The notes beneath the pieces were generated by a model. It made no database searches, was not told the DNA's origin, and saw only the letters and a list, made by a program, of their open reading frames with translations. A DNA stretch of 64,000 nt from Tretioscincus oriximinensis (lineage: Eukaryota > Chordata > Lepidosauria > Squamata > Gymnophthalmidae): the NCBI GenBank assembly GCA_022410635.1, contig JAJVDF010000016.1:1363232-1427231 (forward strand), given 5' to 3'. Each line of letters opens with the position of its first letter. Within the stretch, counting starts at the first letter, position 1. This document shows positions 22,525 to 34,900 of this stretch, one piece after another. Position numbers and translations under genes: made by a program.

Positions 22525-24640
22525 TTTNAAACAGCTAGATTGGCTGAAGCTGAGGCCAGTAGAGGGCACATACCCATTTCCATGCAACACAAGGCTTCAA
22601 GAACAGGCCTCTTGATTGAAATACTGTTTCTTAACCATGACACTAGCATGCCTAACCTACAGTCATAGGCATTGCAGAGTGGGTTTGCTTCATCTATGTT
22701 CTAGTTAAGACCATGGCTGATGTAATTTCATTCTCACCTGACAAGGTCCACTATTTAATGTCTCTTAACAGATTACAGAGTCAGACCCTAAAACAGGCTT
22801 GGTATTTTCCAGCTTAACTTACCATCTTTTTCTGTAGTAATTATAGGTTAGTTGCCTAATTAGTTTCTCCAGTTGGGTTGGAACCTATCAGTCTCCTCAA
22901 GCAAATCCACAATAGGCATGTGGTTTTGACAGATGCCTGCTAGAAGCAAACACTACAGTTAAGAGCCTGTCAGGGCAAATGCAGATCGTGCTTCCTACAA
23001 CCTCTCCTATTAGATTTTTCCTTGGACAGAAGATCGTGTTTCTCCCTGTGGCCTGTCTTAATCTGCAGTAGCATACAGATAGCAGATTCCTGTTCTGGAT
23101 TGTGTCTTTTTTGTTTCAATCAATTTATTGGGCTTTCTTTCAAAACATAACATAAAGCATAACTGCTCTCTTATTCATGTATCTCCTGTTCTGGGTTATA
23201 ATTCAGACAAAGGCCCAATGCAGAAATGACAACCCTCTACTACATATACAAGGCAGTCTGCACACCTACCCTACTAGTATATTGGTATAAAACTTTAAGA
23301 AACTTGGGCTGTAACTTTTCAATGATTAGCCTCTTCTTATACAGACTTGTGCTTGGATTGAGATAATCTGGAGTTGGATCTGTTTAATTTCACCATTCTT
23401 GAAAATTAAAGAAGTATATAATCAGAAGGACTTTCTTCAGGATGATTTCTAAATTATGGAATAATAGCTCCCCTCTGAGATGTAATGAGTTTTATTCACG
23501 TTACACATTCAGATAATTACTGAAATTCAGGGGAAAATATTAGTCTTCTCTCTTGCATTTACATTGATTTTGTTTGCTATGTAGTGGTCTACGTGTAACC
23601 TCAGCCTTTGAGTTTTATTTAAGTAAGAGCTATGAGCTAAAAATAGTTTATCAATTTTGTTCATGTCACAGGAGGTTCAAGCTAAAGCTTTACGCATAAT
23701 CCTTCCTCTTGAATCAAAGGTTCTGCACCTTTCAGAAATTACTTTTTGTGTGTGGTACTATTCTTTAAAGTGCATGTAAAAGAAATAACTGATGTTTCCA
23801 GAGAATGGATTCAAGGCTGATTGTAATAAGTACAAAACTCAAATTTCTATTCACATATTGAATAGTTACAATAAACAGAATAAAAATCTGATTTTAAGAT
23901 GGAGAAACAATACACAGGAGTTGCCACCATGGTGCCTGAAAGTACAGTTTTCTTTGAAGGTTGTAACACTTCTGAGGTGCTTCTTTCCAGTTCATTGCCT
24001 TTGAAAATAAACAAGAGAATCATGCTCAGGGCAAGTCCTCAGCACAGCAAAACTCAGAATCACAGAATATTAATCTCAAAGGGCATCCAATCAAATAATC
24101 TGGCCTAGATCACAAAGACTATAGCACCAAATTTCTAAATGTTCCTTTCTGTACCAGACAATATTCTACAATGTATCTTAGAATAGGACCAGTCATCTGT
24201 TGGCACTAGAAGCTATAACCTAGAATAAGGCTTTTTGCAAAAAGGACCAATATCCTAATTATTTTGACTTTACAAATTCATAGGTGTATTTATAATGAAA
24301 TCATTTTTTTAAAAAAGCATTAGGATCAGGTCTTTTTATATTTTGTTACATATCTGATGTAGCTAATCTTGGATAAAATGAATCACCACTAAATTACATA
24401 TATGAGTTTTTTTTCTGCATCATTGTAAATCATTAGCTGCCCTTACCCTAAATTGTTTTGCAGAAGCAAAGGGAAAATCCTATTTAGACTCATGAATCAT
24501 TAAACTTGCTTGATTTCTTCTTTGCCCACAGTATCAGGATCAACATCAGTTAGCTTCTGTGCTTATAAATATTCTGCTGCTTTGGCATCTGCATAAAATA
24601 ACGTGAACAAGGTGGACTTTTGATAATAGTGTAAAAAATC

Positions 24641-24917
24641 TAGGGCTTTTTTTGTGCCGGAACGCGCCGAACGCAGTACCGGCACCTTTTATTTAGGGGG
24701 GCGGGGGGGCGGGGGGCGGCGTTNGCGGNGGGGGGTGGCAGTGGTGGCGGCGGCAGCAGCTGCCGCCGATAACNCTGCCCCTGCCCCCCGCCCCCCCNCC
24801 NCCNCTAATGCCGCCCCCACGCTGCCGCTAACGCCCCCGCCACCACCGCCGCTAACACTGCCCCCCCCCCTCGCCGGCGTTAGTACCGTCACCTTTTTTT
24901 CTAGAAAAAAAGCACTG
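24641..24917 (+). mobile_element. hAT-type MITE with GC-rich interior
   Basis: The ends tagggcttttttt and aaaaaaagcactg form inverted repeats, and the flanks carry a perfect 8-bp duplication aaaaaatc (24633-24640 and 24918-24925). The interior is a G-run then C-run sequence with several N bases, and could fold strongly. An inverted-orientation relative is cut by the window start. Confidence 0.8.
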
Positions 24918-26274
24918 AAAAAATCTATTCTGTTAGGCAGCACAACTGAAGTGACTTGTTACTACGTTTGCCAGGATGCTTCCAAATCTTCCGGTGTTTT
25001 GCCTTCTTGTTGCTATGTAACATCAAGACAGGCATCTGTACAGACAAACAACATCCTATATTGCGTATCTTCAGCAAGATCTTGCAAGTCTCCCAATAAA
25101 TTTTAATGCCGATAGTCTCTTTGATCAACCTTGCTTTCTTCAACCTTGCAAAACAGTATCTTCTTGCCCTCTAGGGAATTTCTTAGTGTTTATGCAAATA
25201 CAGAATAACTGCAAAATGTTTATTTTTCCAAGTACTGCACACCTATCTATATGAAGGTAAGATGTCATCATGTTAAACTCCTCGTTCCTTTTTCCGAGCA
25301 ACAATGGGACTAGACCTGGACTAGGCCTTTGTGAGCCACAACTGATACTTTTTTTTGTCAAATTGTAAATATGTAGTGGTAAATCTTGCAAAGCCATTTG
25401 GGTCTGTATGTAACAAGACAATATATACATTTTGCAAATAATTCCAGTGAGAAATTTGCAGACAAATTTATATGACTTTTGGCATAAAAGTCATATAAAA
25501 ACACTACTTGCACAACAAATTTTGAAATAGAAAATTCCTTCTGTTTAAGGAAATTATGGGCATACTTTTTTATATTTCCAGTGGTATTTAATATTCCAAA
25601 TGATGCTGAAATTCAGAATACGTGTAGCTATAGATAAATGTAGTCAAGATACCTTGGACACAGCTGTGTCAACTTCAGTGGATAAAACAGGACCATAGTT
25701 GATGTTATCCAGTTATGTCTGTTTTGAACCTGATTCACACTACTTTTAAATCTAATCCCCAAAAGGAGCGTAGTCTTTCCCTACCCCCAGGATTAAACTC
25801 CATTGCTTACTTGATACCATCTGTCTCTTTTGACCTTATTCTTATGCTTGGGTAATCATTCTAATACCAGGGCATTTTCCAACAACTGTCTTCTCATTCT
25901 TATTTCTGAGCAATATTCATGTGAAAACTACATATTATCCATCCCTGCATGGGGCTTGGAGTGGTAAGACCCAGCCTCTGAACAAAAAAAATGTACTTTT
26001 CTGTCTCTTTTTAGTTTAAAATGTAGCTGGCAGGTGGATCTCTCTTGTCTTCTTGTTTATAAGACAAGCAAGAGGGGATGGTGTGCTTCTAAGGTCCTAG
26101 TGTACAGCAAGTTTTAACCCAGCTTCAGACTACTTTCAGAATGGAAAAACACTGCAGCAAATTGGCAAATAATTTTCTGCCCACATTATCTAAACCAAAG
26201 GTGGATCTTCTGAGTTAGAGAACGCCAGAAGAAAGCATCTTGCCACTATGCTGATGTGTTCAAAAAGTCAACGG

Positions 26275-26425
26275 AAGCTGGATTAAAACCACTGAGATTT
26301 ATTCTGAGTTATATCTCTGCATAAAATTTGACCATCCACATGCCAATGCGGCCTGTCATCATCTATACTAGCATGTATTCAGATATATAATCAAGATAAG
26401 GCTCCATGGTGACAGGGCTTAAGCA
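26275..26425. repeat. Diverged relatives of the 78-bp unit
   Basis: gatttattctgagttatatc, then tctatactagcatgtattca and ataaggctccatggtgacag, follow the order of the satellite unit words with many changes. A similar stretch is at 26860-26940. Confidence 0.5.
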
Positions 26426-26506
26426 TGACCAGGGGCTCTTAGGCTCTAGGCAGCATGTCCCCATTTGAGCTTTATTCTGGGCTGCATCCCTAGACAGAAC
26501 TTGGAT

Positions 26507-26806
26507 ATAATGAAGAAGAAGAACTCTGTTCTTATACCCCAGTTTTCTCACCTTTCAGTGGCTTGTTAAGGCTATATTTTGCCCGAAGGCTCACATTCTA
26601 TCCTCCCCACCAGGCTGTGGTGGTTCCCATGTATCTAGTTGCAATCATTTGCAATTTCTTGCAATTCTTGCTTTCGAATAGCTGGGTCGGCTAGAGTTAC
26701 AGGGTAATGGAAAGTGCTCACCCCTCCCCATGTCCGACACAGGGCTTCGAAACCCCATCTCCTAAGTGAGAGACGGATTCCTTAGCAACTGAGCCATTTA
26801 TACCTG
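26507..26806 (-). mobile_element. tRNA-derived SINE
   Basis: On the minus strand it opens with a tRNA-like head (ggctcagttgctaaggaatc; B-box-like gggtttcgaagccctg), then agctattcgaaagcaagaat and a tail related to cctttgggcaaaatatagcc and aaactggggtataagaac. It matches the copies at 50744 and 58922. Confidence 0.8.
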
Positions 26807-26959
26807 TATCCATATCCATCCATAAGCCATGTGGGGCCCGCCATAGGCCTTATCTACATGGAGCCTTATTCTGGGTAACATCTTGTGACAGAACCTGGCC
26901 ACCCACATGCCAGTATAGACTATGGAAGGCCCCATTCGGGGCCTGCCTTAGTCTATACT

Positions 26960-27960
26960 AACACATAGATGGCAGAATCCTATTCTGAGGTATAGCCCAG
27001 GATAAGGCTACGTGTGGACAGGGCTACAGTCTAAACTAACATGTAGATGGCAGAATCCTATTCTGAGGTATAGCCCAGGATAAGGCTATGTGTGGACAGG
27101 GCTACAGTCTACACTAACATGTAGATGGCNNNNNNNNNNNNNNNNNNNNNNNNNNNNNNNNNNNNNNNNNNNNNNNNNNNNNNNNNNNNNNNNNNNNNNN
27201 NNNNNNNNNNNNNNNNNNNNNNNNNNNNNNNNNNNNNNNNNNNNNNNNNNNNNNNNNNNNNNNNNNNNNNNNNNNNNNNNNNNNNNNNNNNNNNNNNNNN
27301 NNNNNNNNNNNNNNNNNNNNNNNNNNNNNNNNNNNNNNNNNNNNNNNNNNNNNNNNNNNNNNNNNNNNNNNNNNNNNNNNNNNNNNNNNNNNNNNNNNNN
27401 NNNNNNNNNNNNNNNNNNNNNNNNNNNNNNNNNNNNNNNNNNNNNNNNNNNNNNNNNNNNNNNNNNNNNNNNNNNNNNNNNNNNNNNNNNNNNNNNNNNN
27501 NNNNNNNNNNNNNNNNNNNNNNNNNNNNNNNNNNNNNNNNNNNNNNNNNNNNNNNNNNNNNNNNNNNNNNNNNNNNNNNNNNNNNNNNNNNNNNNNNNNN
27601 NNNNNNNNNNNNNNNNNNNNNNNNNNNNNNNNNNNNNNNNNNNNNNNNNNNNNNNNNNNNNNNNNNNNNNNNNNNNNNNNNNNNNNNNNNNNNNNNNNNN
27701 NNNNNNNNNNNNNNNNNNNNNNNNNNNNNNNNNNNNNNNNNNNNNNNNNNNNNGTGTGGACAGGGCTACAGTCTACACTAACATGTAGATGGCAGAATCC
27801 TATTCTGAGGTATATCCCAGGACAAGGCTACGTGTGGACAGGGCCATAGTCTACACTGACGTGTGGATGGCAGAATCCTGAGGTATAGCCCAGGACAAGG
27901 CTACGTGTGGACAGGGCCACGGTCTACAATGACGTGTGGCTGGCAGGCGCCTGTTCTGAG
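26960..27960 (+). repeat. 78-bp tandem repeat array containing a 624-bp assembly gap
   Basis: The word ggcagaatcc recurs at 26971, 27049 and 27791 and at 27869, giving a period of 78 bp where it can be measured. The last unit (27942) is 73 bp away because attct is missing. N bases fill 27130-27753. Units carry cagtctacactaacatgtag and aggtatagcccagga. The array ends at the UBE2J1 CpG promoter. Gap length is not reliable: the flanking units are out of phase (664 bp apart). Confidence 0.93.
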
Positions 27961-28900
27961 CTCCGTCGTTAGCCCTGGCAGCTATTACTTCGCGCTAGTT
28001 CTCTTTCGGAATTTTCTACTCTTTTCTCTCCCCCGCCGCCTCGTCCCTCTCCGAAGGCACCAGGAGTGGACGGGGTGTGTCCACTGCAAGCCGAAGGCCT
28101 CCTCCTGTCAAGCTGGCATCTCCCCCAGCGCAGGCTCGCCCGTTCCTCCTCCGCTGATCGGGAGCCACGTCAGGGGAGTTTCCGAGTGGCGGAGGAAGGC
28201 GGCGGCGGCGGCGGCGGCGGCGGGGTCTCGGGCCCGGGGAGATTGCGGGGAGGCCGCCGCTAGGGCTTGCTGGCTTCCCACGTCGCCATCGCGAGCACTG
28301 GGGTGGGTGGGAGCTGCTCCTAGGCCGAGCCGGGTGAATCCCAAGCCTGCTCCAGCGCGGCCCGGCGGCGGTCTGTCAGGGTAACCGCAGCGGCGGCCCC
28401 GCATTCAGGGCGGAAGGCGCCGCCATGGAGACCCGCTACAATCTCAAAAGCCCCGGTGAGTGTGTGAGTGTGTGCGGAGGGGCGAAGGGCGCCCAGGCAG
28501 CGGGAGTGGGTGGGGGGTCGCCGAGCCCCGGAGCTCCGCCGCTGGCTGCTCCTATTCTGTCACGGGCGCACCGCAGGGGGCTCCCAAAGCCTCGTCACGC
28601 GAGTGCGCGGCTTGGAGGCGCGCCTAGGCCCCAACTGCCTCCTTGTCCACGTCCCTCGTCGTGCTCCTGCCGGCCTCCTCCCACCTGCGTCAGCTCTGGG
28701 GCATGTCGCCTCTTGCCTTCTTGGTCCCCGGCTGGAGGTGCTTCAGTGAAGGCCGATCGCGCTTGGGCAGCTTTATCCCACAAGGGAAGGGGCCATTGGG
28801 CTCCTTCCCACAGGGTTTGGGGGACGAGCTATTAGGGGGAAAACAGGACAGAGGGGCTGCATTATGGGTGTGTTAAAGAGGACATTCAGCAGATGCTGCA
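27950..28900 (+). promoter_or_regulatory. UBE2J1: CpG-rich UBE2J1 promoter and 5' UTR
   Basis: G+C and CpG density rise sharply compared with the AT-rich surroundings, with GGC-repeat tracts near 28198-28222 and numerous CpGs through exon 1 and the start of intron 1. No TATA box stands out near the start codon. This pattern is typical of a housekeeping CpG-island promoter. The exact transcription start cannot be read from the sequence. Confidence 0.75.
28425..28455 (+). CDS. UBE2J1: UBE2J1 exon 1 (start codon)
   Basis: A 31-nt coding segment encoding METRYNLKSP plus the first base of an alanine codon, with donor gtgagt. The Kozak context is near optimal and the exon lies in a CpG-rich region. 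Confidence 0.96.
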
Positions 28901-31900
28901 GCTACTGGAACGATTTCCTTGTATGTAATGCAAATACAAACGTTTGCAATGTAAATAATATAAAAATCTAGCATTCGTGTGCAGCTTTTATTCCCCTGGC
29001 AATCCCACCAAGGAGGAAACGTAAAGGCTTCGGTTTTGGTTTTTGACAGCTGGGCCTCCTTTCAAGGGATTCAACTTGAGGTCTTAAGAGGCTAGGGAGG
29101 AGGCGCATGCTAATCTTCCAAAGAAGAATGCAGTTTTCTTAATGACAGCTCAGAAGCTGGGCAGATCGCCTGCTTTTGAGTCTTTCTGCAATAGACTTTA
29201 TTTTAGGATCTATCTTGGAATAGGTCCTGCCACCTGTATGCTGTAGCCTATAGTGGTATGCAAATGGCAAGTCTCTATTCCAAGATGTATCCCAAAATAA
29301 AGCCTAATGTAGAAAAGGACCTTTGCCAAACACCCTTCACAGCTTCTTTTTTTGACTCTGTGATCTCCATAATCCATGCTTTCCTTGACATCCAGGTACA
29401 GAACTCTTCCCAATGCATGCGCTCCATTTTTACGCCTTCACGGCATATCCATAAGAACATAAGAACATAAGAAGAGCCATACTGGATCAGGCCACAGCCC
29501 ATCAAGTCCAGCATTCTGTGTCACACAGAGGCCCACCAGATGCACCTGGGCAGTCCNAACAGAGGAAAGCAAAATATGCTCCTGTTTATGACTCCCTACA
29601 AATGGTATCTCAGAAGTCCTGCCTGTTGCTCCATCCCGGAGGCAACATCCAGACATCCATCCTAGTATCCATTTATACCCTTGGTATCCAGTGTTTTTGA
29701 AAGAGGCATCCAAGCCCCTGTTCCATTTTTAAGTTGATATATGGGGTGAAATAATACAAGTAGCTCCCAACTTTACAAGCTTATTCTAAATTATTACTTC
29801 TAAGTTGAGAACTTGTAAAGCAGGAATCCTTTTCCCCTGCACTTCTTTCAAACTTTTGTGACTAAATTGCTGCCTGTTTTAGTTCAGGCAGAGGAAAGGT
29901 TTTAAGTTCATTCTTCAGGACTGAAGAAGGTTAAAAATAGATGTGTGATCAGGGCTAATTTCAAGTTCTAAAGATTCAGACATTGGGAACTTAAAAAGGG
30001 GGAACAACTTGTATTGTAATTTTTTGGGTATATCTCTAACTTTCTTAGCTAAAGATTCATATATGTTTAATGTGATTTGTCAGTACAGAATTGTCAGAAG
30101 CTGATTATACAAATTATGATAGGTGTGGTGGGCTATTACAGTAATTATCAATTGGAGTGGTTATGATGGTGATATGTTCTGATCATGCAACCAGTTATTG
30201 AGCCTGATAGCCTATAACATGATCACACCCAGAGTGTCAGAAAATAGGTGTCGTTTTTTTAAAAAACACCACACATACTCTTTTCTGGTAAGGACACGTA
30301 ATAAGGAAATGTGCTATCAGTACGTTAAGGTAGAGTTTTTCAAAACAAGAATCATAAATTGCAACATAGGAAGTGACCCTTTTATCTAAGTTTTTCTCAT
30401 CACTTACCTACTGCCAGGCATTGGATTTTTCAGAAATAGTTTACAAAGTAATGTTCTAAACATACTTTAAAATTACATAAACAAATGACTTTAAGAATTG
30501 ACATACAAGTTAAGATTTACACAAGCACATATTCCCAGAGGAGAGAAATGTTTTTTGAATAAAAAATAAATCATGAAAGACAATAAAGGCCAAAGTCAGA
30601 CATTCAGGAAATAATTCATTTTGATGAAGAACAAGAACTCATTTTATATTGGAGCTGATCAGACATTTGGATTTTCCTGCTCACACAATTATTTCCCCTA
30701 TTCTCAGTCTAAGGACTCTAAAACATTTTTCTCTCCATCCCTCTCTACACTCTTCATTGTGATCTATGATTGGACGCAGTCCTACTTTTCAGAGGCAGAA
30801 AAGTGGATCCTACCTAGTTTCTTGCTGCCATAACACATAAGAGGCTAACGACCATTTCAGTTCTTAGCCTATCTCTGGCCTATCTGGTTCCAGTAACATT
30901 ATTTAATATCCACAAGCATCACCATGTGTTGCTTCATTAAAGCCAGGTTACCATTTATTTTCCTTTATGCTAGGTTCTGCAAGTTAAAAATACCAGTTTT
31001 CCAGAGTTGTACAAAAGGGCAAAAGGAAGAGTAATGTTGGGAAAATATACTGCTCAAAACAATTAAGGGAACACTTGAACATAACAGTGTGTGTTAAAGT
31101 GTTCCCTTAATTGTTTTGAGCAGTATCCTTATGCAATTGTACTCCAAGAAGGTATAAGTAGATCTATAAGATGGAATGGAGAAAGAAGTATAAAGTAATG
31201 TAATGTGCTGCTTGCCCCAAGATTACTTGGACACCTGATGACTCTTTCATGAATGAAAAACCACTTTACGTCCATCCATATTTTTGTGCTCTTTCAAAAA
31301 AGTCTCTTTAAGAAAATTAAACAAAAAATAAGGAATATTTTATGCTGCACTTGTGCACTGTTGCTGTGTAGATTTGTAGTCCTGTTTCTATAGTCCCATG
31401 TACCCTTCCCAACCACAGGGAAAAACAAAACGGCACAGTTAATTTACTTTTCTTTATGCCTGTTTTTGTACAACTTTGCAAGCGCAAAATGCAAATTTTC
31501 TGAAGTTATGGAAATGAGGGGCAAAAGGCAAGTTAATGGGTGATGCAGCTGTGCTCCAAGGATAGTATAGGTGCACCCTATGAAGATGAGTGTGCTGAAG
31601 TAGAATACAGCAACGTAATGCGCTTAGGCACACCAGTGCTTTTTGCAAAAGTTCATTTCATGACACACATACAATTGGCAGACGATAACTAGGGAGTCAT
31701 TGTTGCTACAGTGACAACAAGAAAGAAAGCATATCCTGTGTACAATGCACTCTCTCCCCAATAGTAACATCACTCCCTTCCTGTTTACAAAACCCACAAT
31801 GTTGTATGTCATCAGAAATCCAATTCTGTGTCTCAGTAATTCAAAATAAAATGGGCTAAGGTCTTAAAGGATCCTCAGACCTGACGTAATCCAATTTCAT

Positions 31901-34900
31901 TTTAGTCCTGACGTAAAAAGAAATTCAAGAAAAATTAGAAGTGAATGCTCTCTGTTCCATACTTTCTATTGTTTTATTTTTGTTATACTTTAAATATCAG
32001 TCTTGAGACAAAAAATAAGCAGCATCTGAGACAAAACATAAATCTTCACTATTTTATATAGTCAATGGTGTGGTTTGGGGGTTTGTGTTAACTGAATTTT
32101 TAACTGGGCATAGGAAGCATTCTTGCCATTGGTTGAGATCATATGAAGCACCTGCTCAGCATATGCTGATCAATAAATAGTGAGTCTCCACTGTAGTTTT
32201 GTGTGATGTTTTAAACCTGCAAATAACAGATGCAGATTGAATTAGCATCTGCAAGATTTTCCATCCCCTTTTAAGCAGTGGTCATTGTTAGTATAGCTAT
32301 GAGTGAAAGAAAATTAACATGGGTTTGAGAAATTGGGTGAACAAAGTGCTTTTCCAATGTGGTTTATTCATTACCTGAAGTGTATCCCTTGTGTGATGAA
32401 ATAAGTTTCAAGGAAAGCTCTAATCACAGACTATGAAAGAGCTGCTATTACAATTTGTAAATAGCCTTGATAATCACTATGCTGTACTTACATACTGTAT
32501 ATGTCACATTGTGAAGCAAATATTGTACATATTGAAGGTCTTGTCAGCTGTTGATAACTTCTTTTTTTNAAAAAAATCCACTATATGTTATCTTTTTTTA
32601 AAAGATATATTTTTAAAAAACATATGCTTACATTATTCTTAAGCATTTACGGTGATTAGAGTTACCACAAGAAACCAAAGCAGGCATTCTGCATCTTGAA
32701 TGTACATGGAAAAGAGAATTATTTATCATGTGGATCTTATGATGCCTNCAACACTTACAATATCTACTAAAACTGCAAAACTGTTATCCTTTTTTTGTGT
32801 GTGTGTGTGGTAAACAGAAACTATACCAATATCCTTCAGTCAATCAGAAAGTAGCCGATATACAAGTTTGTTTATTATTTATTAATTAGTTGTTTGACTA
32901 TATCAAACCCAGTTGCAGGAACATACAAAGGATATTAAAATAAATCATTTATCTCCAGCCCCCTTACAAAAGTCCTCATTCAATTCAGTAGGTAGCATAT
33001 CCGTGGATAGTACAATTAACCTTTCTTTAAATTTTTTTTCAGTTTTATTTTTGGGCTTCTTAAGAGATAATTGTTCGTTATTAAAAATCACCCAGCTTTT
33101 TATGCAGGAAGAAAGGGCCTGTTTAAAATCTTGCAAGAGAGAAAACAGAATTAACAGTGCTTTGTGAAATTGAAACTAAGAAAGAAACTAGGTTACCAAC
33201 CAAAGCTATAAGTAGATCCAAAATTATATTTGCTAGAGCCTGTTAAAGTTTGTTGTTTCCTTCTGCCCTGAATTCTCTCTGTGTTACAGAGAAGTGTCTT
33301 CCTTTACTTTCTTACCCTGCTTCCCCTTCCTTCATATGTGGTCAAGTGAAAGTGCTTAATACAATTCAAGAATAGAGAATCTTTGATCTTCTTATTGCTG
33401 GACTTTGTTTTCAGTCACCACTGACTTTTGGCTATGCTGACAGATGATGAGGGGGAAAATGCATTTTTCCAATTTCTGAAGGTTCTTGGCTTCTCCTTCC
33501 CTTGTATAATTGGATCTTCCTCAGTGTGAGATACTGATGCTCTTATCTTGCTTTCAAGGCAGGATGCAGGTCTGTTATTTTTAGATTTGTCTGTCCTTTG
33601 AAGGCCAGGTTTGTTTTCTTTCTATTCAGAGCTACTGAACTATAGGCTAAGGGACAATGAATGGCCATAGACCATCCAGGTCATGATCATACCTTTACTT
33701 TAAACCTTCTTCTATTCTTCTTCAGTTTAGAATAACAGAGTTTGATCCATTAAAACAACAAAATTGACGATGGATGGATGAAGGTTTAAAAGTCAAAATG
33801 TAAAGCTAGACTCCTAGTGAGTTTTGTCTACTGAGTATGGATTTAAATCTGGGTATTGGTTGCTTGGTTATGTTGGCTCTTGCCACTACTGATATATTTC
33901 TGTTAGTATATGTATCACTGAATATTATAGTAATTTCACTGATTAACACTGGTCAAAGACTTATTTTACTGTGAGTAATCCTTATGCACCTTTCTCTGGG
34001 GGCCCCGGTCATGCCTTTATTTTTAAACTTTTTTCAGTTCANGTTTGGCTGTATAAAGAATTAAGCTTAAGCCAAGTTTTTTTCTGAACTAAATCCTGTC
34101 GTTTGTGATTGAAGATGAGCTGAAGGAAGGTTTAAAGCAAAAGTGTGACCATGGCCTGAGTAGAATTTGTTGGGGGTGTGCCATAGAATACTGACCATCT
34201 TCCTCTTGCCTTCTGCTGTGCAGAGCAACAGCCAGAACCCAATCTAATTCTGTCAACAGGCCCTAATATCCAGGAATACTGTACTGGGAGGTGTGGTATC
34301 CCTAGACAATTTTTCTGTAGACTTGGGATTTAAAATAATTTACATTTCTGCTTGATACATCAAGATCAGTGAGAATATAGTTGCTCAATTATAAAAAAAT
34401 GTAAAATAAAGAAGTACAACTGCATCCTGACATGCCTATTTGAATCAAATAGAAAATAGTTTCCTGTTGCACTGGATCATTATTTTAAACACCATTCCCA
34501 TTCTTCTTCCTATGGGGATTTAACTAAATTCCCTGAATTGGATTATTTCTGGTCTGAGTCCATTTTGGAGCCCTAGGCCTGTTGTTTTTATTGCAATGTG
34601 GGGCAGCACTTAAGAGCGGTAACCAGACAAANGAGGGGTGTATAAGGAAAGAATTCAGTGACTGCTGCTTGTGAGATGTGTGCAATGACACAGAAATCTG
34701 TTTCACAAAAAATAAAGCCAGCATTGGAAATCTAACTTCCTCCTAAAGTTGTAAGGCTGTTCTGCTGCACGGCTACTAAGGAGTTCCCATTTCCCTGGAC
34801 CCCCTTACACCTGTGCAGAAATATAGCACAGAAGGACGGGCAGCTTCTGGCTACCATTTTCTACTTCCCTTAGCAAGATTGTTCACAAAAAAGCAGTGTG

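Larger units (their letters stand above)
22255..22660 (-). mobile_element. tRNA-derived SINE, interrupted by the hammerhead-like unit
   Basis: The left part (22255-22389: ctcactcttttccagagtgg, gcctgaaggcttacatt, tgtggaggtttccatttgtc) and right part (22511-22660: agattggctgaagctgaggc, agagggcac, caaggcttcaagaacaggcc) match consecutive parts of the SINE at 26507-26806. The break is filled exactly by the 121-bp unit and its duplicated target. Confidence 0.75.
18719..28424. other. RRAGD-UBE2J1 intergenic region
   Basis: 9.7 kb with the RRAGD 3' UTR, the 19.4-kb MITE, a decayed CR1, two tRNA-SINEs, a hammerhead-like unit, a GC-rich hAT MITE, the 78-bp tandem array and the CpG promoter. The remaining parts (19650-20500, 20900-22250, 22660-24630, 24930-26270) are AT-rich with no gene seen. 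Confidence 0.6.

Noticed and set aside
24654..25106. 150-codon open frame rich in Ala, Pro and Gly
   Set aside because: It lies across the GC-rich interior of a hAT MITE and contains N bases; composition alone keeps it open.
27090..27788. Open reading frames of over 200 codons
   Set aside because: They consist of N bases from the assembly gap.
28425..28835. Long open frame continuing past UBE2J1 exon 1
   Set aside because: It runs through the gtgagt donor into GC-rich intron; the real protein splices at 28455 to exon 2 at 36109.
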